NCBI GenBank assembly: GCA_025057335.1 | Contig: JANWXG010000145.1 | Location: forward strand, 1-6,918 | Origin: a bacterium | GTDB taxonomy: Bacteria > Armatimonadota > HRBIN16 | Length of the DNA stretch: 6,918 nucleotides | Direction: 5' to 3' | In this document: in pieces, positions 1 to 4,812 of the stretch | How positions within the stretch are numbered: position 1 is the stretch's first letter | Layout: the number at the start of each line of letters is the position of its first letter | Notes under the pieces: generated by a model | What the model was told of the DNA's origin: nothing | The model's database searches: none | What the model saw: the letters and a program-made list of their open reading frames with translations, nothing else | Program-made: the position numbers and the translations under genes

Positions 1-209
1 CGGAGGGTCATGCCCTGTCGTGGTCTATGCAACCACGTTGGCGCTTGACCCTCCACAGCCTCGTGCTTCAGCGGCTACTCGCTCGGAAGGCGCAGCGAAC
101 TAGAAGCCCGAAGTGCAACTTCTCCCTTCCGCGCCCCTCGCGTTGCGCTAGGAATGGCGCGACCACCTACCTCCTGCTGCCCTGCTCAGGCGAGATACGC
201 CGCCCTGGG
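1..209. other. Non-coding region downstream of khpA with potential RNA structure
   Basis: No credible gene was found here on either strand. In related clusters rimM or trmD often follows khpA, but the minus-strand reading shows no RimM-like start. The stretch is rich in complementary segments: a 53-nt hairpin at 2-54, a nested hairpin at 84-131, and a bulged 6-bp hairpin at 187-207 just past the khpA stop. None is followed by a T-tract inside the window. It could be the 3' untranslated region of the ffh operon, a structured RNA, or a degenerate repeat. The sequence left of position 1 is needed to decide. Confidence 0.5.
2..54. repeat. Long imperfect inverted repeat / hairpin
   Basis: GGAGGGTCA (2-10) is perfectly complementary to TGACCCTCC (46-54). 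Inside it, CGTGGT (19-24) pairs with ACCACG (32-37) around a 7-nt loop, with a few further pairs between the two stems. On the minus strand this lies about 155 nt past the khpA stop, and the bases that would follow the stem are outside the window. It may therefore be the operon terminator, a structured RNA, or a palindromic dispersed repeat. The pairing is read directly; the function is inference. Confidence 0.5.
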
Positions 210-440
210 CTACGCGATGATTTCCAGGTACACCTTGCGCTTGTTTTTCATCGCAGCGGCTTTGGCAATGGTGCGCAAGGCGTTGGCGATGCGTCCTTGC
301 TTGCCGATGACTTTGCCTACGTCGCTGGGAGCGACGTGCACCTCGTATGTGGTTGCGACCTCACCCGGAACCTCGTTGACGCGCACCTGGTCTGGCTCAT
401 CCACGAGTTCCTTCACCAGATACTCTACCAGCTCTTTCAC
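210..440 (-). CDS. khpA: KhpA, KH-domain RNA-binding protein
   Basis: This is a small single-KH-domain protein of the KhpA (YlqC) family, cytoplasmic, which binds RNA and in Gram-positive bacteria partners with KhpB/Jag. From the start chosen here the product is 76 residues, the usual family length. It begins MKELVEYLVKELVDEPDQV and carries the GxxG RNA-contact loop within VGKVIGKQGR (GKQG at about residues 46-49), followed by an alanine-rich helix and a final beta strand. The start is GTG at 438-440, because AAGGAG (449-454) lies 8 nt upstream. A GTG nine bases earlier (447-449) would overlap that site, leaving it no spacing. The gene follows rpsP by 61 nt with no terminator between, so it is probably the last gene of the ffh-rpsP-khpA operon. 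Confidence 0.93.
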   Translation of the reverse strand: MKELVEYLVKELVDEPDQVRVNEVPGEVATTYEVHVAPSDVGKVIGKQGRIANALRTIAKAAAMKNKRKVYLEIIA

Positions 441-448
441 CTCAGCCA

Positions 449-454
449 CTCCTT
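449..454 (-). promoter_or_regulatory. Shine-Dalgarno site deciding the khpA start
   Basis: On the minus strand the hexamer AAGGAG sits 8 nt before the GTG at 438-440. It directly abuts or overlaps the GTG at 447-449, which argues for the shorter 76-residue product. Confidence 0.7.
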
Positions 455-501
455 TAGCCCTCTCTGTCCAAAGAGTTTTGGTGAGTCAGCACGTGGTTTT
501 T

Positions 502-807
502 TTACGATTCGGCTGGCATGGCGGATGGCTGTTCTGCAGACTGCGTTTTGCGCTGCTGGAACGCCTCCAACACTCCCGCTCGGCGCAGGATGTTCCGTGC
601 GGTGTCGGAGGGCTGTGCCCCATGCTCCAGCCAATAGAGCGCCCTCTCCACGTTCACTTGAACCGTGGCAGGGTCGGTCAAGGGATTATAGTAGCCAATG
701 GTTTCGATGAACCGTCCATCTCGTGGCGCTGTGCTCGGCGCGACCACGAGCCGGTAAAACGGGCGCTTTTTCGCCCCCATGCGCTTGAGTCGTATCCTGA
801 CCGCCAA
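502..807 (-). CDS. rpsP: 30S ribosomal protein S16
   Basis: S16 is a small-subunit ribosomal protein that binds 16S rRNA and helps assembly. The 101-residue product opens with the family signature MAVRIRLKRMGAKKRPFYRL. It continues with APRDGRFIETIGYYNPL (about residues 28-44), ERALYWLEHGAQPSDTARNIL (about 54-74), and then a hydrophilic tail rich in Q, S, A and E. S16 is usually about 80-90 residues, so the last 15 or so are a non-conserved extension. The start is TTG (805-807), supported by AAGGAGG 8 nt upstream and by exact alignment with the conserved N terminus. It lies 26 nt after ffh in the same direction, consistent with one transcript. Confidence 0.97.
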   Translation of the reverse strand: MAVRIRLKRMGAKKRPFYRLVVAPSTAPRDGRFIETIGYYNPLTDPATVQVNVERALYWLEHGAQPSDTARNILRRAGVLEAFQQRKTQSAEQPSAMPAES

Positions 808-815
808 ACCACCTC

Positions 816-822
816 CCTCCTT
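816..822 (-). promoter_or_regulatory. Shine-Dalgarno site supporting the rpsP TTG start
   Basis: AAGGAGG on the minus strand ends 8 nt before the TTG at 805-807. A second GGAGG (812-816) lies nearer. The strong site compensates for the weak TTG start codon. Confidence 0.7.
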
Positions 823-833
823 TCCGTGTGGTT

Positions 834-2174
834 TTATCCGAAGAAGGGCAGGCGCACTCTCCGCTTGCCTTTGCCCCCTCCAGACCGCAGGTTGTTTAGC
901 TCTCGGATCATCGCGCGCATCTCCTCGAATTGCGATAGCAGCTCGTTGACCTCATGTACGGAAGTGCCGCTTCCCCGCGCAATGCGCCGCTTGCGACTGG
1001 CGTTGATGATGTGCGGGTTGGCGCGCTCCTCCGGGGTCATGGACAAGATAATCGCCTCAATGTGCTTCAACTCTTTCGGGTCGATTTGCACGTCTTTCAG
1101 CTGCGCCCCCCAGCCGGGAATCATCTTGAGCAGCTGGTCCAGCGGTCCCATCTGCTGCATCTGGCGCATCTGGGTGAGGAAGTCGTTCAGGTCGAACTGG
1201 TTGTGGCGCAGCTTGCGCTGCAGCTCCTCCACCTGCTTCTGGTCGAAAGCTTGCTGCGCCTTCTCGATGAGCGTGAGCACGTCGCCCATGCCCAGAATGC
1301 GCCCCGCCATGCGGTCGGGGTGAAACAGGTCTAGGGCATCGGGCTTCTCGCCAACGCCGACGAACTTGATGGGTTTGCCGACGACCGCTCGAATGGAGAT
1401 AGCGGCGCCGCCGCGCGTGTCGCCGTCCAGCTTGGTGAGGATGAAGCCGTCTACCTCCAGCTGGCGGTGGAACTCTTCTGCCACGCGCACCGCGTCTTGC
1501 CCCGTCATCGCGTCCAGCACCAGCAACGTCTCATGGGGCTGCGTTGCCTCTTTGACGCGGCGCACCTCCTCCATCATCTCCTCGTCAATGTGCAACCTGC
1601 CCGCTGTGTCCAGAATCACCACGTCATGCCCTTGCAGCAAAGCGTGCTGGAGCGCCTCGTGAGCGATACGCACTGCGTCTTTGCTATCGTCCATAGCGAA
1701 TACTGGTATCTGCAAGTTGTGCCCCAGCACTTTCAGCTGTTGCACAGCGGCGGGGCGGCGCACGTCAGCAGCCACCAGAAGGGGGCGTCGTCCCTGCTTG
1801 CGCAGCCACAGCGCCAGTTTCGCAGCGGAAGTGGTTTTCCCGGAACCTTGCAGACCGCACAGCAGGATGACCGTCGGCGGCTTGGAGGCGAAGCGGATGC
1901 CCTCCGCGCCATCGCCAAGCAGGTTCACCATCTCCTCGTGCACAATCTTGATGACCTGCTGAGTGGCGGTGAGGCTCTCCAGCACCTCTTGCCCTACCGC
2001 GCGCTCGCGCACCCGAGCGATGAAATCCTTGACGACCTTGAAGTGCACATCTGCTTCGAGCAGGGCAATGCGCACCTCTCGCAGGGCGTCGTTAACGTCT
2101 TGCTCGGTGAGTTTGCCCTGATTACTCAGTCGCCGAAAGACCTTCTGCAGTTTTTCCGTCAGGCTTTCAAACAA
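834..2174 (-). CDS. ffh: Signal recognition particle protein Ffh (SRP54)
   Basis: Ffh is the cytosolic SRP GTPase. With SRP RNA it binds signal sequences on nascent chains and delivers ribosomes to the receptor FtsY at the membrane. The 446-residue product has normal family length. The N domain (about 1-90) begins MFESLTEKLQ. The G domain carries G1 GLQGSGKT (107-114), DVRRPAA (137-143), G3 DTAGR (189-193), G4 TKLD (247-250) followed by GDTRGG, and GVGEKPDAL (273-281). The methionine-rich M domain (about 296-430) includes MRQMQQMG and the SRP-RNA-binding RIARGSGTS (397-405), then a basic tail. The start is TTG (2172-2174), matching the conserved N terminus, with GGAG (2185-2188) upstream and an in-frame TAG at 2208-2210. 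It is the first gene of the operon, with a promoter at 2212-2240. Confidence 0.98.
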   Translation of the reverse strand: MFESLTEKLQKVFRRLSNQGKLTEQDVNDALREVRIALLEADVHFKVVKDFIARVRERAVGQEVLESLTATQQVIKIVHEEMVNLLGDGAEGIRFASKPPTVILLCGLQGSGKTTSAAKLALWLRKQGRRPLLVAADVRRPAAVQQLKVLGHNLQIPVFAMDDSKDAVRIAHEALQHALLQGHDVVILDTAGRLHIDEEMMEEVRRVKEATQPHETLLVLDAMTGQDAVRVAEEFHRQLEVDGFILTKLDGDTRGGAAISIRAVVGKPIKFVGVGEKPDALDLFHPDRMAGRILGMGDVLTLIEKAQQAFDQKQVEELQRKLRHNQFDLNDFLTQMRQMQQMGPLDQLLKMIPGWGAQLKDVQIDPKELKHIEAIILSMTPEERANPHIINASRKRRIARGSGTSVHEVNELLSQFEEMRAMIRELNNLRSGGGKGKRRVRLPFFG

Positions 2175-2211
2175 CTCGTGCTCTCTCCATTGCCTGTGGG
2201 GAATCTGCTAT

Positions 2212-2240
2212 AGTATACACTTCTCAGCGGAGCTTGTCAA
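2212..2240 (-). promoter_or_regulatory. Sigma-A type promoter of ffh-rpsP-khpA
   Basis: On the minus strand a perfect -35 TTGACA (2235-2240) is separated by 17 nt from -10 TATACT (2212-2217), one base from the TATAAT consensus. The predicted transcription start is near 2205, giving a leader of about 30 nt before the ffh TTG. This is the best promoter in the window and indicates that ffh is transcribed independently of the upstream repeat-protein gene. Confidence 0.8.
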
Positions 2241-2251
2241 ACGCTGAGAAG
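2220..2251. promoter_or_regulatory. Inverted repeat spanning the ffh -35 region, operator candidate
   Basis: CTTCTCAGCG (2220-2229) and CGCTGAGAAG (2242-2251) form a perfect 10-bp inverted repeat with a 12-bp centre that contains the -35 hexamer. One arm lies in the -35/-10 spacer and the other just upstream. The geometry is that of a dimeric repressor site. It has no T-tract on the minus strand, which argues against a terminator for the gene ending at 2327. The role is inference. Confidence 0.45.
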
Positions 2252-2303
2252 CACCAGGGAGCAGCTTACCCTCTGCTCGGGTTACCGGGCGGGGTAGAGT
2301 AGC

Positions 2304-2371
2304 CGCTTCCTGCCTGTCGCAGAGCTTCAGTTGTTGTTGTCGCTGTGGTTGTCTCCCGCTTCCTGCCTGTC
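2304..2371. repeat. 15-bp direct repeat across the 3' end of the repeat-protein gene
   Basis: CGCTTCCTGCCTGTC occurs at 2304-2318 (past the stop) and again at 2357-2371 (inside the last codons), 53 bp apart. It looks like a local duplication that straddles the stop codon, so the extreme C terminus may have been altered by slippage. Confidence 0.5.
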
Positions 2372-2977
2372 CAGCTCGTCGGTCTGACGTCGCGAGGAGC
2401 GGCGCCCAACCACCTTCTTGTGGTCGATACCCGCAGCCTGCAGCGCCTTGTCCCACGACTCGAAGCGGCGTCGCGCGGCGGTGATGAGCGGAATATCGAT
2501 CTCTTCCACGTGTTTAGCGTTTAGGGGAACTCCTTGCTCATACAGTTCACGCACGCGCTGGATGATGGTCTCCTCGTCCCAGTAGTGATAGCGACGAATC
2601 TCTTCGTAGTCGATGCCTGCTGCCTCAATCGCCTTGCGCCAGGAGCCAAAGTGTTTGGGCTTGGTGGCTGCTGCCGCCAGCTGGGGGTCGAGGTGGGTGC
2701 TCACGTTGCGCCAAGAGAGGTCTTCTCCGCGTTCATACAGTTCGCGGATGCGCTCGATGATACGCTGGCGGTTCCAGCTACGATACTTGCGCACCTGGTC
2801 GTAGTCGATGCCTGCGGCTCGCACCGCTTCCCGCCAACTCCCGTAGTAGCGCATAGCAGCACGCATCAGGGGTAAATGGTGAATCACAACGCTAGAGTAA
2901 GAGAGGTCTACCCCCTGTTCTGCTAATTGCCGAATCTCCTCGGCGATGCTTTCCTTCGTCCACCGCTTCGATGTCAT
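2327..2977 (-). CDS. Protein of three homing-endonuclease-associated repeats, function unknown
   Basis: This 216-residue protein consists of three repeats of about 62-65 residues resembling the HNH_repeat / homing-endonuclease-associated repeat family. Each repeat starts near a tryptophan (W6, W68, W133) with a helix of the type IIxRIRELYEQG. It ends with (G/E)SWxxAxxAAGID at about 46-58, 111-123 and 173-185. In known proteins such repeats accompany HNH or other nucleases and are thought to contact DNA. No H-N-H, GIY-YIG or LAGLIDADG catalytic motif is visible here. The tail (about 192-216) is polar, low in complexity, and ends in NNN. No signal peptide or membrane segment is seen, so it is probably cytosolic. 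The ATG at 2975-2977 has only a weak GGT-type ribosome site, but a later start would cut repeat 1. A DNA-binding or regulatory role is inference. Confidence 0.75.
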   Translation of the reverse strand: MTSKRWTKESIAEEIRQLAEQGVDLSYSSVVIHHLPLMRAAMRYYGSWREAVRAAGIDYDQVRKYRSWNRQRIIERIRELYERGEDLSWRNVSTHLDPQLAAAATKPKHFGSWRKAIEAAGIDYEEIRRYHYWDEETIIQRVRELYEQGVPLNAKHVEEIDIPLITAARRRFESWDKALQAAGIDHKKVVGRRSSRRQTDELDRQEAGDNHSDNNN

Positions 2978-3034
2978 CGAGTTACCTACCCCCGTCGTAG
3001 TTTTTTGACTTTACAGGATGACGTTTTGAAGCCG

Positions 3035-3065
3035 AAAAAGAAGCGACGTTTCTCTGAAACGCCGC
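3035..3065 (-). terminator. Intrinsic terminator or attenuator on the minus strand
   Basis: Read on the minus strand, GCGGCGTTTC (3065-3056) pairs with GAAACGTCGC (3052-3043) as a 10-bp stem with one G-U pair and an AGA loop, followed at once by TTCTTTTT. On the plus strand the G-U pair becomes an A-C mismatch and no T-tract follows, so the orientation is clear. It lies 65 bp upstream of the repeat-protein start and no gene precedes it on this strand. It therefore ends a small RNA, acts as a leader attenuator, or blocks antisense transcription. Confidence 0.65.
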
Positions 3066-3124
3066 CTCCCGACGACCACATCGCACATTTGCGTAGGCAA
3101 ACGCGCAATGTCCTTTTCACGTTT
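3035..3124 (-). ncRNA. Candidate small RNA or regulatory leader
   Basis: If the promoter at 3131-3159 is used, a transcript of about 90 nt would run to the T-tract of the terminator. It would contain an imperfect hairpin (3086-3110) and the terminator hairpin. Read-through would continue into the repeat-protein gene at 2977, so a 5' leader with attenuation is an equal possibility. I recognise no known riboswitch or sRNA family. The evidence is promoter plus terminator geometry only. Confidence 0.25.
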
Positions 3125-3130
3125 ATCAAT

Positions 3131-3159
3131 ACAATACATTATTTTGTTCCGTTTTGCAA
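3131..3159 (-). promoter_or_regulatory. Possible minus-strand promoter
   Basis: On the minus strand TTGCAA (3154-3159) and TATTGT (3131-3136) are 17 nt apart, each four of six to the sigma-A consensus. Transcription would start near 3124 and run into the terminator at 3035-3065. The AT-rich setting raises the chance of a false match. Confidence 0.35.
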
Positions 3160-3243
3160 GAGTAGCAGGGGCTGTCTCTTCGATTCCCTAAGCAATCCTG
3201 AATCTTGTTCTCACAGTATGCCTGGGAAAGAGGAGTATAGCTA

Positions 3244-3272
3244 TTGCATGTAGAAATAAAAAATGATATAGT
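3244..3272 (+). promoter_or_regulatory. Sigma-A type promoter of hdrCBA
   Basis: TTGCAT (3244-3249) and TATAGT (3267-3272) are separated by 17 nt of A-rich sequence. The predicted start is near 3279, leaving a leader of about 55 nt before the hdrC GTG. A second overlapping TATAGAT follows at once. No operator palindrome is obvious around it. Confidence 0.6.
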
Positions 3273-3318
3273 ATAGATAAAGAATTAAGTGAAGTAGTCC
3301 AAGTAAGTAGCCAGAAGG

Positions 3319-3325
3319 AAGGAGG
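3319..3325 (+). promoter_or_regulatory. Shine-Dalgarno site of hdrC
   Basis: A perfect AAGGAGG lies 8 nt before the GTG at 3334-3336 and fixes this non-ATG start. The same heptamer stands 8-9 nt before hdrB (3889-3895) and hdrA (4789-4795). Confidence 0.75.
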
Positions 3326-3333
3326 CTATCCTG

Positions 3334-3903
3334 GTGGAACGCCAGATACGCTACCAACGGGAGGCGGACCTGGCTTGGGCGCACAGTTTCCCACAGAACC
3401 CCGGCTGTGAACGCCTCCTGTCGTGCATCCAGTGCGGAACCTGCTCGGCGACCTGTCCGCTGGCGCTGTATATGGACCTGACGCCTCGGCAGGTCATTGC
3501 GTTGGTACGCGAGGGGTTCCGGGAAGACGTATTGCGCTCGAAGACCATCTGGCTGTGCGCCAGCTGCTACGCGTGCGCAGTGGAGTGCCCCCAGAACATC
3601 AGCATCACCGACGTCATGTATCGCCTCAAGCGCGAAGCCATCGCGAGCGGGATATACCCGAAACGCTTTCCCATCCCCGTGCTAGCTCGCGAGTTCTATG
3701 AGATGGTGCGCCGTCGCGGGCGCAACTCCGAGTTCTGGGTAGTGTTCTGGATGGCAATGCGCACCAACCCGCTGGTGTTACTGTCGATGGCGCGCACGGG
3801 ATGGGAGCTGTGGCGCACGGGGAGGATGTCGCTGCGCTTGCGAGGCATCCAGCGCAGAGGCGACCTGCAGTATCTCCCCGCCGCGTCGAAGGAGGTGGAC
3901 TAA
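3334..3903 (+). CDS. hdrC: Heterodisulfide reductase subunit C (HdrC-like), 2[4Fe-4S] ferredoxin
   Basis: HdrC is the electron-transfer subunit that links HdrA to HdrB in the cytosolic Hdr complex. The 189-residue product has the two classical [4Fe-4S] motifs: C31-x2-C34-x2-C37-x3-C41-P and C75-x2-C78-x2-C81-x3-C85-P. They are embedded in the family pattern CIQCGTCSATCP...DLTPRQVIALVREG...IWLCASCYACAVECP. The C-terminal part (about 105-189) is helical and basic with a hydrophobic stretch near 134-153. That stretch is broken by charged and polar residues and is not a clear membrane span. Translation starts at GTG with a strong ribosome site. It is first in the operon, and its TAA is directly followed by the hdrB ATG. 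A QmoC-like or other CoB-CoM-reductase-related subunit is less likely because no heme-binding membrane domain is fused. Confidence 0.92.
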   Translation: MERQIRYQREADLAWAHSFPQNPGCERLLSCIQCGTCSATCPLALYMDLTPRQVIALVREGFREDVLRSKTIWLCASCYACAVECPQNISITDVMYRLKREAIASGIYPKRFPIPVLAREFYEMVRRRGRNSEFWVVFWMAMRTNPLVLLSMARTGWELWRTGRMSLRLRGIQRRGDLQYLPAASKEVD

Positions 3904-4812
3904 ATGCAGCCCGCTGCGAAATACCTGTACTACCCCGGTTGTTCATTGAGGGGAACGGGCATCGCCTACGAGGAGAGCTTGCTGACCACCTTCCGCTTGC
4001 TGGAGATACCGCTGGAAGAGCTGTCGGACTGGAACTGCTGTGGCGCCACTGCGTATATGTCGGTCAGCGAAGCCTCGGCGACGATGCTGGCGGCGCGCAA
4101 CCTGGCGCTGGCGCGGCAAACAGGTGTGAAAGACCTGATTGCTCCTTGCAACGCCTGCTACCTTGCCCTGCGCAAGACGCAGAAGATGGTGGCGCAGTAT
4201 CCACAGGTGGAGCAAGAGGTCGGGCAGTTTCTGCAGCAAGCGGGCTTGCCCTCTCTGGACTCAGTGCAGGTGCGTCATCCGCTGGACGTGTTGTACTGTG
4301 ACATCGGCGTCAAGCGACTGCGCGAGCTGACGGTGCGTCGCCTGCAGGGCGTGCGCATGGCGTCGTACTACGGCTGTCAGGCGGTGCGTCCCTACGGCGA
4401 GGTGGACGACCCGCATGAGCCGACCCGCATGGACGAAATCCTGCGGGCGGTGGGCGTAGAAGTGGTAGAGTATCCGCTGAAGACCAAATGCTGCGGCGGT
4501 TCGCTCACGGGCACAATTCACGACGTGGGCGTGCGCCTGAACTACATCCTGTTGAAGGAGGCGCAGCGTCGCGGGGCGCAAGCCATCGTGACCATCTGCC
4601 CGCTGTGCCAGTTCAACCTGGACGCTTACCAGTCCAAGATACGCAAACAGACGGGTGAACCCATCGATATGCCCATCCTCTACCTGACTCAGGTGGTAGG
4701 CTGGGCGCTGGGCGGCGACTTTCGCGAGCTGGGCTTGCACCGCGCCATCTCCGGCAGGAAGCTGGTGGAGCAGTGGTTCACCGTGCGGAAGGAGGCAGAG
4801 ACCTATGTCTGA
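3904..4812 (+). CDS. hdrB: Heterodisulfide reductase subunit B (HdrB-like), CCG-domain catalytic subunit
   Basis: HdrB carries the disulfide-reducing site in methanogen Hdr, where two non-cubane [4Fe-4S] clusters cleave the CoM-S-S-CoB disulfide. The 302-residue product is of usual length and has both CCG domains intact. Domain 1 has C13, C45-C46, C82 and C85 (PGCSLRG, WNCCGA, PCNACY). Domain 2 has C158, C196-C197, C232 and C235 (YYGCQAVRP, KCCGGS, CPLCQFN). All ten ligand-type cysteines are present, so a catalytic rather than degenerate subunit is expected. Bacteria generally lack the methanogen CoM/CoB disulfide, so the true substrate is unknown. The ATG follows the hdrC stop without a gap, with AAGGAGG 8 nt upstream. 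Its 3' end overlaps hdrA by 8 nt, which suggests coupled translation. Confidence 0.94.
   Translation: MQPAAKYLYYPGCSLRGTGIAYEESLLTTFRLLEIPLEELSDWNCCGATAYMSVSEASATMLAARNLALARQTGVKDLIAPCNACYLALRKTQKMVAQYPQVEQEVGQFLQQAGLPSLDSVQVRHPLDVLYCDIGVKRLRELTVRRLQGVRMASYYGCQAVRPYGEVDDPHEPTRMDEILRAVGVEVVEYPLKTKCCGGSLTGTIHDVGVRLNYILLKEAQRRGAQAIVTICPLCQFNLDAYQSKIRKQTGEPIDMPILYLTQVVGWALGGDFRELGLHRAISGRKLVEQWFTVRKEAETYV

Larger units (their letters stand above)
2978..3333. other. Divergent intergenic region, AT-rich, regulatory
   Basis: These 356 bp separate the minus-strand repeat-protein gene from the plus-strand hdrCBA operon. No convincing gene is present. The part from about 3111 to 3300 is visibly richer in A and T than the flanking genes. 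From left to right it holds a minus-strand intrinsic terminator (3035-3065), a second imperfect hairpin (CATT-GCGT paired with ACGC-AATG, 3086-3110), a possible minus-strand promoter (3131-3159), an undistinguished stretch (3160-3243), and the hdr promoter (3244-3272) with its leader. Confidence 0.6.

Noticed and set aside
82..100. CGGAAGGCGCAGCG as a possible SRP RNA domain IV
   Set aside because: It resembles the GGAAG tetraloop side, but the required upstream GUCAGG-type strand and the symmetric loop are missing.
1..209. Start of rimM or another gene on the minus strand at the left edge
   Set aside because: No ribosome site, and no RimM-like N terminus can be read in any frame before the window ends.
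154..1323. Plus-strand open frame of 389 codons opposite rpsP and ffh
   Set aside because: It is antisense to two certain genes, has a low-complexity Ser/Arg/Cys-rich composition and shows no domain.
2986..3120. Minus-strand 44-residue frame with a GTG start upstream of the repeat protein
   Set aside because: It has no ribosome-binding site and runs through the terminator hairpin; the basic composition gives no family.
3182..3204. GATTC/GAATC inverted repeat and tRNA-like TTCGATTCC in the intergenic region
   Set aside because: Only 5 bp with a 13-nt loop, and no cloverleaf can be built around it.
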